From positions 4,793,364-4,857,363 of the forward strand of contig CM038705.1 in the NCBI GenBank assembly GCA_021613375.1: DNA of 64,000 bases, read 5' to 3'. This stretch comes from Megaleporinus macrocephalus. Its lineage: Eukaryota; Chordata; Actinopteri; Characiformes; Anostomidae. Positions 1 through 9,746 of this stretch are shown one piece after another (the first letter of the stretch is position 1; every line of letters starts with the position of its first letter). Position numbers and translations under genes: made by a program. Under the pieces are notes generated by a model. The model was not told where the DNA came from, did no database searches, and saw only the letters and a list, made by a program, of their open reading frames with translations.

Positions 1-56
1 AAAGTGAAGAAGGTTTTTGGTCTCTCCTGTAAAGTTACTATTTTGGAGATACACTA
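1..56 (-). mobile_element. Partial copy of the palindromic GTTGCTGTCC MITE
   Basis: The phrase GGTTTTTGGTCTCTCCTGTAA followed by ATTTTGGAGATAC is shared with copies at 6693, 15235 and 25500. Truncated by the window edge. Confidence 0.6.
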
Positions 57-59
57 AAC

Positions 60-600
60 TCTCCACGTAGACCCGAACCCCGCTTCAAAGTGTGCAGCAG
101 TAATTCAACAAGAGCGTAGAACTCGAGCGCTGGGTGTCTAAACCTTGTTTGATTGATTACATTGATTTTCCTCGCTGGCGATCGGCTCAGATCAATGCGC
201 CGCTCCCTCTTGCCGGACATATGCGCGGCTGGGCCGGCTTAGCCGGGATAAATCACGCCGCTTCCTTAGAGGGCGTATATTGCGGCTGACCATGGGGTTG
301 CCATGGCCACCTCCACACAAAAGGGTGTGGCGTGGGAAAGGCTCCTCGGGGTCAGGAGTGAGGGTGAGGGGGTCAAAGGTGACCGGCAGCTGGACAGGAG
401 GAGAGGCTGAGAAAGGGGCGGAGTCCGGCTCCTCAGGCAGGACATTAACATTGAACCGTGCGGGACAAAAGGGCAGCGAGGAGGCGAAAGCGCAGGCTGA
501 CCGCCGCCTCCAGCTCACTAACTCCGCTCTGTTGGCGTCTAATGGTCCGTGCAGAAGGACACGGCTATTCACGCTGACCACAAAAAAACTTGTGGCCTTT
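60..600. promoter_or_regulatory. CpG-rich block, possible promoter
   Basis: Distinctly GC- and CpG-rich compared with the AT-rich remainder, with a GC box (GGGGCGGAG, about 415-423). Open frames exist on both strands (280-657 +, 192-581 -) but neither shows a recognisable domain, so I do not call a gene. It could be an unmethylated promoter of an unseen transcript or a GC-rich repeat. Confidence 0.35.
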
Positions 601-689
601 CAGAATATTTTTATTGGCCAACAGGATGAGCAGTCAGTCCTAGTGCAGTGTGAATAAATAAACACAATGTTTATAAAATAAACTAGAAA

Positions 690-2260
690 CTCAACAGATT
701 GATGTTGAACATTGCTGTGAGGATTTGATTGAGTGTTAGTGAGGTCAGGTACTGATGCTGAACATTGCTGTGAGGATTTGATTGAGCGTTAATGAGGTCG
801 GGTACTGATATTAAACGTTGCTCTGGGACTTTGATTGAGTGTTAGTGGGAATAGTTACTGATGTTGGAACATAGCTGTGAGGATTTGATTGAGTGTTAGT
901 GGGATCAGTTACTGATGTTGGAACATTGCTGTGAAGATCTGATTGATTGTTAGTGAGGTCAGGTACTGATGTTGGAACATTGCTGTGAGGATTTGATTGA
1001 GTGTTAGTGGGATCAGTTACTGATGTTGGAACATTGCTGTGAGGATTTGATTGAGTATTAGTGGGGTCAGGTACTGATGTTGAACATTGCTGTGAGGATT
1101 TGATTGAGCGTTAATGAGGTTGGGTACTGATATTATACATTGCTCTGGGACTTTGACTGAGTGTTAGTGGGAATAGTTACTGATGTTGGAACATAGCTGT
1201 GAGGATTGGGTTGAGTGTTAGTGGGAATAGTTACTGATGTTGGAACATAGCTGTGAGGATTTGGTTGAGTGTTAGTGGGAATAGTTACTGATGTTGGAAC
1301 ATTGCTGTGAGGATTTGACTGAGTATTAGTGAGGTCAGGTACTGATGTTGGAACACAGCTGTGAGGATTTGATTGAGTGTTAGTGGGATCAGTTACTGGT
1401 GTTGGAACATAGCTGTGAGGATTTGATTGAGTGTTAGTGGGATCAGTTACTGACGTTGGAACATTGCTGTGAGGATTTGATTGAGTATTAATGAGGTCAG
1501 GTACTGATGTTGGAACATTGCTGTGAGGATTTGATTGAGTATTAGTGAGGTCAGGTACTGATGTTAGAACATTGCTGTGAGAATTTGATTGAGCGTTAAT
1601 GAGGTCGGGTACTGATATTAAACATTGCTCTGGGACTTTGATTGAGTGTTAGTGGGAATAGTTACTGATGTTGGAACATAGCTGTGAGGATTTGATTGAG
1701 TGTTAGTGGGAATAGTTACTGATGTTGGAACATTGCTGTGAGGATTTGATTGAGAGTTAATGAGGTCGGGTACTGATATTAAACATTGCTCTGGGACTTT
1801 GATTGAGTGTTAGTGGGAATAGTTACTGATGTTGGAACATTGCTGTGAGGATTTGATTGAGAGTTAATGAGATCGGGAACTTATATTAAACATTGCTGTG
1901 GGACTTTGATTGAGTGTTAGTGGGAATAGTTACTGATGTTGGAACATAGCTGTGAGGATCTGATTGACTATTAGTGAGGTCAGGTACTGATGTTGGAACA
2001 TTGCTGTGAGGATTTGATTATTAGTGAGGTCAGGTACTGAAGTTGAACATTGCTGTGAGGTTTTTGTTTGAGTGTTAGTGAGCTCAGGTACTGATGTTTG
2101 AACATTGCTGTGAGGATTTGACTGAGTATTAGTGAGGCCGGGTACTTATATTACACATTGCTGTGGGGCTTTCATTGAGTGTTAGTGGGATCAGGTACTG
2201 ATGATGGAACATTGCTGTGAGGGTTTGATTGAGCATTATAAAGGTCAGGTAGTGATGTTG
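690..2260. repeat. Minisatellite, about 54-bp unit, about 28 copies
   Basis: Tandem copies built on GCTGTGAGGATTTGATTGAG, then TGTTAGTGGGATCAGTTACT. Several variants (TGAGGTCGGGTACTGATATT, GGACTTTGATTGAG) recur as groups, suggesting higher-order amplification. Older copies at the 3' end are degenerate. No coding potential seen. Confidence 0.9.
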
Positions 2261-2480
2261 GATGATCAGGTACTAAATGTAGCTCCACCACTCCAGAGAA
2301 TACAGCTCCACTGCTCCACAGCTCAGCACTGGGGGGCTTTAGACCCCTGTAACCCATGCTTGGCATTGGGCATGGTGACCTTGAGCTAATGAGCCTCCCA
2401 TTATATTGGTCAGTGCTTCTCTGTGGAGATTATATAAGCTTTGTCGGCAACAAGAGTTTCTGTTTAATCAAATATAAGTT
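2261..2480. other. Unassigned sequence
   Basis: Unique-looking sequence between the minisatellite and a transposon copy; small open frames on both strands match nothing I recognise. Confidence 0.4.
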
Positions 2481-2952
2481 ACTGAAAGTCACTCAGAGTG
2501 GTTCAGTGTAAGGTGCTCAGTTCTAGAGTCAGATGTGTTCTAAGTGGTGATGAATGGAACCAGACGTCCACCTCTAAAAGCTCCCTCACAGATAATTATA
2601 ACAGTTAGTGGTTATTAATACACTGTCTGATGTCTTAGACACTGTTTATGATAGTTTTATGAAGATTTAGCCCTTAAAATCCATTCACGGTGGAGGGATA
2701 CATGCAGGACGCTGTGAGGCAAAAAATAGTCCCCCAAAGAAAACTGATTATTTCCCATCAACATTCCATATAAACACTCTCGTGTAGGTTCTCTGGTGGG
2801 TTTGATAGTAAATGTAATGTGTGTATTTGTGTTGTAGACATAGATACGTCTGGTTACCATCACCACCACTGTAAACTATATCGGAAGCATATATTTCACA
2901 CCAAAGCCAATGAGAACTTTGAAAAGTAGGTGGAATTCCCCTTCAAAGTAAC
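2480..2952 (-). mobile_element. Non-autonomous DNA transposon, GGGGAATTCCACC family, inverted copy
   Basis: Shares long internal blocks with copies at about 26070-26400, 37347-39022 and 51270-52215: GGAACCAGACGTCCACCTC and its mirror GACGTCTGGTTACCATCACC, and a copy of TCCATTCACGGTGGAGGGA. It ends AGGTGGAATTCCCCTT, the reverse of the family's start. Orientation is opposite to the intronic copies. Confidence 0.7.
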
Positions 2953-3099
2953 TGTGCTTAGTCATTTGCTATGAAGGAACTTCACACTGCAGATCTTCAG
3001 AGGCAGAATTTGATCCAAGAAATCTCAGCATTTTATAGCAAAGTTCTGCAAACCAGACTTTTTCTATTCTTCTCCATCCACCTGTCATCTCCTTCTCTC

Positions 3100-3101
3100 T
3101 T

Positions 3102-3137
<36 letters not shown>

Positions 3138-3299
3138 CCCCCTCCCTCCTCTGCCCTCTGTCACTTTCTCCGTTTATTGTGGCTGTGGAGATTTTCTCTT
3201 TTGAGGCCCAGTCTCTTAGGAAACCCCACTGCTGCATGTAATGAGATGGATAGAATGAGGGAGAGAGAGAGATGTAGTCACAAATGCACAGATACAGAC

Positions 3300-3333
<34 letters not shown>

Positions 3334-3335
3334 GG
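3100..3335. repeat. (CT)n and (GA)n microsatellites
   Basis: A CT run (about 3100-3135) and a GA run (about 3298-3333), each about 36 bp, are inverted with respect to each other and could pair as a hairpin. Confidence 0.85.
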
Positions 3336-3359
3336 CGAGAGGGAGGTGCGGCAGGACGA

Positions 3360-3446
3360 GGAAAGAGTCACTCACAATGTAGGAACTCTCTGAGACGGAA
3401 TTATCCGCAGCCCTGGACGTTTGCAGACGGAGCGCAGTGAGAGGGT
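3360..3446 (+). other. Possible non-coding first exon with splice donor
   Basis: A GC-richer stretch ends GTGAGAGG then GTAAGAATG, a good donor. It could be a 5' UTR exon of an unidentified transcript that continues to the Thr-rich region at 7229. There is no supporting ORF, so this is weak. Confidence 0.2.
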
Positions 3447-3479
3447 AAGAATGAAGAAAGGCAGGAATAAACGTGTACT

Positions 3480-5340
3480 GTGTTTGTTATGTAGTGTTTC
3501 AGTATAATAGTAATATTTAATGATTTATCTCAGAACTTAGTAGTCAGTAAGTACTTTGCGTGTTTCTACATCAGTAGCTAGTATGAATTTTTGGAAAGTA
3601 ATATCAAATTTTTATGACCCGCAGTTACATTTTTAGTAAACAGTATGAATTTCTTTTTTAAAGTACAACAAATAGGTCTATTCTAGATTCTAGAATTTAA
3701 ATTCTACAACTTTTTATACATTTTCTGTGAACAATATGCATTTTTCAGTAACTTCTGAACATTTGTCAGTAACCATTATGAATATTTCAGTAACTTCCTG
3801 AAAATTTTTCAGTAATCACTAAGAAAATTTTCATTAGCTATTATTACATTATTAGTAAACCATGTGCATTTAACAGCACGCATTATACATGTTATATTAT
3901 CAATGTCATCATTAATATTAACATTTTAAATACATAAATTGTAATAAGTACTCTTTCAGTAACTATTATGAATTTTCAGGAACTACTATCCATTTTCAGT
4001 AGGCATTATGAATTGTTTTAGCAACTACTATTATATATTTTATAGTAACTACTATTATTATAGTTTTAGTATGCATTGTCTTTGTGAAAACTATACATTT
4101 TCCAGTAGCCTTTATGCATGTTTCAGCAAAAACAAAGAATTCTTCATTACTTCTATACATTGTTCTGTAAACAATATGTATTTGTCAGTAGCCACTTGAA
4201 TATTTTATTATCTTTTATGCTTTTTTCAGTAATGACTAAGAACAATTTCATTAGCTACTATTACATTTTTTAAGTAAACCATATACATTTTCAGTGAGCA
4301 CAAGAAATAAATAAGGTTTAAGTTCTATAACTTCTACAGCAATCATTATACATGTTTGTAAATACTATAAAGTATTTAGTAAGCTGTTTAAGTAACCACC
4401 ATGAATTTTCCAGTAATTAACATAAATTAATAATCTACTATTATATTTGTAGTAAAATGTACAATAAATAGGTCTATTCTAGATTCAAGAATTAAAATTC
4501 TAGAAATGTTACAGCAGCCATTATGAATGTTATTAATGGTTATATTGTTTTTAGTGTTTAATATATAAATTGTCCAGTAACTACCACACAATAAGTTTTA
4601 TAAGTACTCTTTAAAGGGCCACCATAAACTTCTTAGTAAACTCCAGGACTTTTTTCAGTAACTGCTATAATGTTTTCAGGAACTATTACCCATTTTCAAT
4701 AAGCATTATGAATTTCTTTTAGTAACTACTATTACACTTTTAGTAGCCCTTATCATTTTTTTTATTGAAAACTATACATTTTCCAGTAAACATTATGGTT
4801 TTTGAGCAAAACAGGTTATTCAGTAACTTCTATTCATTTTTCTGTAACTCTATGCTTTTTTTAGTCATTTCTATACATTTGTCAATAACCACTATGAATA
4901 TTTCAGTAACTTCTATTTATTTTTTAGTAACCACAAAGAACATTTTCATTAGCTACTATTACATTTTCTATAACTTCTACAGCAATCCTTATACATGTTT
5001 CAGTAACAAGTATATTATTAATAAGTCTTGTAAATTGTGCAGTAACTACTATAAAGTATTAAGTAAGTAAAAAAGTATAAAGTATTAAGTAAGTAAAAAA
5101 ACAAAGGTTTTTAAGTAACAACCATTAATTTTTCAGTACTTTCTATACATTTCTCAGTAACGAATATGGATTTTACAGTAACATAAAAGTTTCATGATCT
5201 GGGATTATATTTTTACTAAACTGTATGAATTTTCAGTGGCTAGATCATTTAAAGCAACCACTATGAATGTTTCAGTAGCAAATAGTTCTAGAAATGATCC
5301 AGTAACTACTATAAAATTTTAATAAATTAACTCTTTTTTT
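3480..5340 (+). repeat. Degenerate AT-rich array related to the 21-bp intron 34/37 repeat
   Basis: Irregular repeats of CAGTAACTACTATGAATTTT and variants. The reverse complement matches the AATTCATAGTAGTTACTG repeat of introns 34 and 37, so this is the same family in the opposite orientation, more diverged. Confidence 0.75.
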
Positions 5341-5532
5341 AGTAACTAAAATAAATTAAACTAATACAGTCATTTGCCAAAGTTTAAACAAACGTTTGTT
5401 GATTTTCTAAGTGAATATGGGTTAAAACATTCTTTTCTTTTTCACATAAAAGCCCACATTTTATGTTTTATATTTTTTTCAGGCACATCAAATTTAGTAA
5501 ATTATCAGTAATTAATTTAGTGTATTAAAATG

Positions 5533-6028
5533 TACAGAAGTGTGTTCTCTGTAGAAGGTTTATCCACTTATTTACACAACATTATGGAATTTGGCCTTTT
5601 TTTTAATTTCCATACTGGAAGCTTTTATTTGCTAGTATTAGTAATAGTATTAATAGAGTAAGTAGTGCTTTTCCATATGTGTGTTTATTTAACCCTTTCC
5701 AAGCTTCTCCTAAACAACCCAGTATTATTTACAGTTCTCATCTAATACCTGCTTTGACTGCTCAGTCCTTAATTAAGCTAAATCAAGATTGCTGCTGAAG
5801 GAACTCAATACATTCATACAATGTCTGGGGCGTCCAGGAGAAATCTGGAACCTAACTTTGTTCTTCAAACTGGAGCTCAAGATATGATCTACTTCTCTCA
5901 CAATAAGATATTCATGTTACTTTGTATTGTATGTATGATTATTTACATCTGTTCTAATCAGATCTGCTGTTCTTACTGGTGTACAGATAAAGGATTTCAA
6001 AGTGTTTAAGACTTTTCCAGTGTATAAT
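5533..6028 (-). mobile_element. Non-autonomous DNA transposon, TGTGCAAAAGTCT-end family, inverted copy
   Basis: Contains the blocks AATACCTGCTTTGACTGCTC and GTCTGGGGCGTCCAGGAGAA, seen inverted at 42437-42755 and 52580-53115. Open frame 5821-6009 lies inside it and is a repeat by-product, not a gene. Confidence 0.7.
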
Positions 6029-6029
6029 A

Positions 6030-6450
6030 TGTATGTTGAGTTGTGTTAATTGGTTGGCTGGGTAGTAAAAAGAATTTTTATTAAGTTATTTATTTTGTGG
6101 AAGCTCACAATTCCCAGACACATCAGAGGAGGTGCTAATGAGCCATAACCTATAACTGCAAAATGAAAGTAAAGATTACTTCTTTTTTTTTTTTCAAATT
6201 TTGTATTTCACATGAAAGTTTAAATAATTTTGATTCTCTTTCGCTAAAGTTTTCACACATTTCTCAAAATGCTATTTTGAAAATATTCTTTGATAAAAGT
6301 CTTAATAATTTCAAAAATGTTGAGGCTTGAAAGACTTGATTTTTTGTGTTATATGTGTTTAATACAATTAAATTAGAAATGTTCCTTTATTTAGAATTAG
6401 GGTTTTACTTTTGCTTGTTTTGTCATACTTTCATGTGTCTGTTCTCTGTC
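6030..6450. other. AT-rich unassigned sequence
   Basis: No gene, array or transposon ends recognised; T-rich runs at about 6180. Confidence 0.4.
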
Positions 6451-6644
6451 TGTTTCAGTACACTTGCGTGAGCATGGATAGATCTCCTGGACATTCGTCT
6501 GGACTCTGGTCAGTTCGTGTTTGGCAGTCAGGGGCTGATTGTCCAAACGCAATTCTTGTACATACATGGTCACTAAGCAGGAGTTGTGGATGGACATCAC
6601 ACTCCTGGCTGCCGCAGCGCAGAGGAACTGAAGAAGGAGAAGTG

Positions 6645-6933
6645 ATATATATATATATATATATATCACAATATATATATCACAATATATATATCGTTGC
6701 TGTCCAATGAAAAACAAGTAGCTACAAAATTGCAACTTTACAGGAGAGACCAAAAACCTACTTTACTTTCAGTGTAAGACAATGGAACCAGAATATTTTC
6801 CAAGCTATTTTGGAGCATTTCTATTGGTCCACTCATCATGAAATTTTCAAACAATGTAAACGACCCTTGGCGTGTTCAAATCGTGTAGAAAACTATATAT
6901 ATATAGTTGCTGTCCAATGTATTATATATATAT

Positions 6934-6977
<44 letters not shown>

Positions 6978-6990
6978 TTTTTTGAAACTT
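6645..6990. mobile_element. Palindromic GTTGCTGTCC MITE copy with (AT)n and T-tract
   Basis: ATCGTTGCTGTCCAATGAAA at 6693 marks the terminal repeat. The internal GGAGCATTTCTATTGGTCCA block is shared with the other copies. A second TAGTTGCTGTCCAATG end lies near 6904. Flanked by (AT)n tracts at 6645-6690 and 6930-6960. Confidence 0.75.
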
Positions 6991-7210
6991 GAAATCAGTG
7001 AAGTATTGAATGTTCTTGATGGGCTTAGGATTCATGTGCATGTCTTATGATAAGGTATGTTTGTTTCAGGTTTTGCAAAGTAATGGCTTTACATTTTCTC
7101 ACTGTATACTTTTATACAAAGATATGTGTTAATTTGGCTGTAACAGAAAAAATATATATATATAAATATTTTGTTTTTTCTAAAACGTTATTGATTGTTC
7201 AGAGATGTGA

Positions 7211-8467
7211 TATACTGTAGCAGTTCAGGAGGGAGTGCAAAGTACAACAGGCTCAACAACAGACCTGACACATTCAACAACAGGTCAAACAACAGACCCA
7301 ACTACAAACCCAACAACAGACGTAGCAAATGACTCAATACATCCAACAGACCCAACTACAAAAACAACAACAGACGTAGCAACTGATTCAATACATCCAA
7401 CAGACCCAACTACAAAAACAACAACAGACGTAGCAACTGATTCAATACATCCAACAGACCCAACTACAAACCCAACAACAGACGTAGCAAATGACTCAAT
7501 ACATCCAACAGACCCAACTACAAAAACAACAACAGACGTAGCAACTGATTCAATACATCCAACAGACCCAACTACAAAAACAACAGACGTAGCAACTGAT
7601 TCAATACATCCAACAGACCCAACTACAAACCCAACAACAGACGTAGCAAATGACTCAATACATCCAACAGACCCAACTACAAAAACAACAACAGACGTAG
7701 CAACTGATTCAATACATCCAACAGACCCAACTACAAAAACAACAACAGACGTAGCAACTGATTCAATACATCCAACAGACCCAACTACAAAAACAACAAC
7801 AGACGTAGCAACAGACTCAACACATCCAACAGACCCAACTACAAACCCAACAACAGACATAGCAACTGATTCAATACATCCAACAGACCCAACTACAAAC
7901 CCAACAACAGACGTAGCAAATGACTCAATACATCCAACAGACCCAACTACAAAAACAACAACAGACGTAGCAACTGATTCAATACATCCAACAGACCCAA
8001 CTACAAAAACAACAGACGTAGCAACTGATTCAATACATCCAACAGACCCAACTACAAACCCAACAACAGACGTAGCAAATGACTCAATACATCCAACAGA
8101 CCCAACTACAAAAACAACAACAGACGTAGCAACTGATTCAATACATCCAACAGACCCAACTACAAAAACAACAACAGACGTAGCAACTGATTCAATACAT
8201 CCAACAGACCCAACTACAAAAACAACAACAGACGTAGCAACAGACTCAACACATCCAACAGACCCAACTACAAACCCAACAACAGACATAGCAACAGATT
8301 CAATACATCCAACAGACCCAACTACAAACCCAACAACAGGTGTAGCAACAGACTCAACACATCCAACAGACCCAACTACAAACCCAACAACAGACGTAGC
8401 AACAGACTCAACACATCTCACAGACGCAAATACAAACCCAGCAACAGACGTAGCAACATGCCAGTGA
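7211..8467 (+). CDS. Thr/Pro/Asp-rich 18-residue repeat ORF, possible exon of an unidentified gene
   Basis: Open for more than 410 codons, read from a possible acceptor (GCAGTTCAG at 7220-7228) or a GTG at 7235. It has about 22 copies of an 18-residue unit of the type TDPTTKTTTDVATDSIHP (54 bp). Length variation is only by whole codons (18 or 17 residues). An 8-unit block (143 residues, 429 bp) occurs twice in succession. Composition is mucin-like, with many potential O-glycan Thr/Ser and no hydrophobic segment. It ends ATCQ then TGA. Against coding: there is no ATG, the minus strand is also open (7285-8421) because the unit has no stops, and the similar repeat after 8458 is in another frame. 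I do not recognise a family. Confidence 0.3.
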   Translation, partial: YTVAVQEGVQSTTGSTTDLTHSTTGQTTDPTTNPTTDVANDSIHPTDPTTKTTTDVATDSIHPTDPTTKTTTDVATDSIHPTDPTTNPTTDVANDSIHPTDPTTKTTTDVATDSIHPTDPTTKTTDVATDSIHPTDPTTNPTTDVANDSIHPTDPTTKTTTDVATDSIHPTDPTTKTTTDVATDSIHPTDPTTKTTTDVATDSTHPTDPTTNPTTDIATDSIHPTDPTTNPTTDVANDSIHPTDPTTKTTTDVATDSIHPTDPTTKTTDVATDSIHPTDPTTNPTTDVANDSIHPTDPTTKTTTDVATDSIHPTDPTTKTTTDVATDSIHPTDPTTKTTTDVATDSTHPTDPTTNPTTDIATDSIHPTDPTTNPTTGVATDSTHPTDPTTNPTTDVATDSTHLTDANTNPATDVATCQ

Positions 8468-9130
8468 CAGACCCAACAGCAGGCCTAATGTTGTGTATAA
8501 CAACAAACTCAATGACAGGCCCTATGACATACCCAATAACAGGGCCCACACTAGAGCCAAGAATAAACAAAACAACAGACCAAACAACAAACCCAACAAC
8601 ATACTCAACAACAGATTCAACAAACCCAACGACAGAACCAACAACAAACCCAAACCAACAAGCCCAACAACAAACCCAACCACATACCCAACAACAGATT
8701 CAACAAACCCAACGACAGAACCCACAACAAACCCAAACCAACAAGTCCAACAACAAACCCAACCACATACCCAACAACAGATTCAACAAACCCAACGACA
8801 GAACCCACAACAAACCAAACCAACAAGCCCAATAACAAACCCAATGACATACCTGACAACAGATTCAACAAACCCAACGACAGAAACAACAACAAACCCA
8901 AACCAACAAACCCAACAACATACCTGACAACAGATTCAACAAACCCAACGAAATAACCAACAACAAACCCAAACCAACAAACCCAACAACATACCTGACA
9001 ACAGATTCAACAAACCCAACGAAAGAACCAACAACAAACCAACAAGCACAACAACAATCCCAATGACATACTCGACAACAGATTCAACAACAATCCCAAA
9101 CAACAAACCCTACGATAAACCCGACAAAAA
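8458..9130 (+). repeat. Degenerate continuation of the Thr-rich repeat, about 84-bp period
   Basis: CAGATTCAACAAACCCAACG recurs at about 70-90 bp spacing, between ACAACAAACCCAAACCAACA-type segments. Frame is not kept across the block, with short overlapping ORFs in two frames (8458-8835 and 8493-8927). Probably decayed coding repeat or plain minisatellite. Confidence 0.75.
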
Positions 9131-9440
9131 AAACCAGCAGACCCGAAGTCCCTTTTGTGATTGTCCTAGTTCATTTTGTAAGTGTTGTAAAGAACCTTTA
9201 CATCATGTGTAGGACCTTTAAGATTATATTTTACACGTTTTATTTGCTCATATGTGTCTATACAGAAAAAAGTACTAAAAGGTTCTAGATCATCTTTTAA
9301 GAAGCTGTTTTATCATATTTATTGTCAGCAGGTGGTTTGTAAAGTTTGTAAAGAATTTCACTAATTGTGTCTCAAATGTGATGAACTCACAATGTTTTCA
9401 ATAAAATATCAACTTTAATCTCAATCAAATAAAACAGGTT
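9131..9440 (+). terminator. 3'-UTR-like region with two AATAAA signals
   Basis: After the Thr-rich repeats comes a non-repetitive AT-rich stretch with AATAAA at 9400-9405 and 9428-9433, about 250 bp before the c4 start. It may be the 3' end of the gene holding the Thr-rich exon. A GTAAGT at 9179 is an alternative reading (splice donor). Not proven. Confidence 0.3.
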
Positions 9441-9551
9441 CAGTTCTTTTGCAATGTTTGCTGAAGTGTTTCTGTGAAATCACATGACTTTAGAGAAACA
9501 GCTCCAAATGCATGTCCAATAGGAGCAGAGACATTTGGGGGGGCTGGCAAT

Positions 9552-9570
9552 ATTATGCAATGGGAATTCC
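9552..9570 (+). promoter_or_regulatory. Adjacent C/EBP-like and NF-kB-like sites upstream of c4
   Basis: ATTATGCAAT (9552-9561) read in reverse is ATTGCATAAT, a good C/EBP match. It abuts GGGAATTCC (9562-9570), a palindromic kB-like half-site pair. Both lie about 112-130 bp upstream of the start codon, where an acute-phase liver promoter would sit. A CCAAT box is at 9516-9520 and an E-box CACATG at 9481-9486. No clear TATA box is visible. Function is inferred from motifs only. Confidence 0.5.
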
Positions 9571-9681
9571 TGATTCTAGCTCATTAGTTCTGTCTGACTG
9601 AAGGGCAAAAAGCAGCAGATAACAGTCCGAGAAGAGACGACATCAACCCACATACTCTCCCTCTCTCAGCTCAGCTCAGTC
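9571..9681 (+). promoter_or_regulatory. c4: c4 core promoter and 5' UTR
   Basis: Short leader with no upstream ATG between about 9600 and the start codon; it ends in a pyrimidine-rich and CAGCT-repeat stretch. The transcription start cannot be fixed from sequence; 9580-9620 is my estimate. Confidence 0.4.
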
Positions 9682-9746
9682 ATGGGCTCAATATTGTATT
9701 TACTGCTGTGCTCGGGCTTCATTGCACCGCTGGTTTCAGCAGACAG
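9682..9746 (+). CDS. c4: c4 exon 1: signal peptide
   Basis: The start ATG follows a pyrimidine-rich leader. Residues 1-21 are a hydrophobic signal peptide (Leu-rich core at 5-9); Val-Ser-Ala at 18-20 fits signal peptidase cleavage after Ala20. The donor is GTAAGC. The exon ends two bases into the Arg22 codon. Confidence 0.93.

Noticed and set aside
5821..6009. 62-codon ORF starting [12 protein letters not shown]
   Set aside because: Lies within an interspersed transposon copy that recurs at 42437 and 52580.
6411..6710. ORF and a possible exon after TCTGTTTCAG at 6458
   Set aside because: An acceptor-like sequence is present, but no frame gives a recognisable protein and the ORF runs into (AT)n.
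7285..8421. 378-codon minus-strand ORF with VGSVGCIESVATSVV repeats
   Set aside because: Shadow of the 54-bp plus-strand repeat: a stop-free unit whose length is a multiple of three stays open on both strands.
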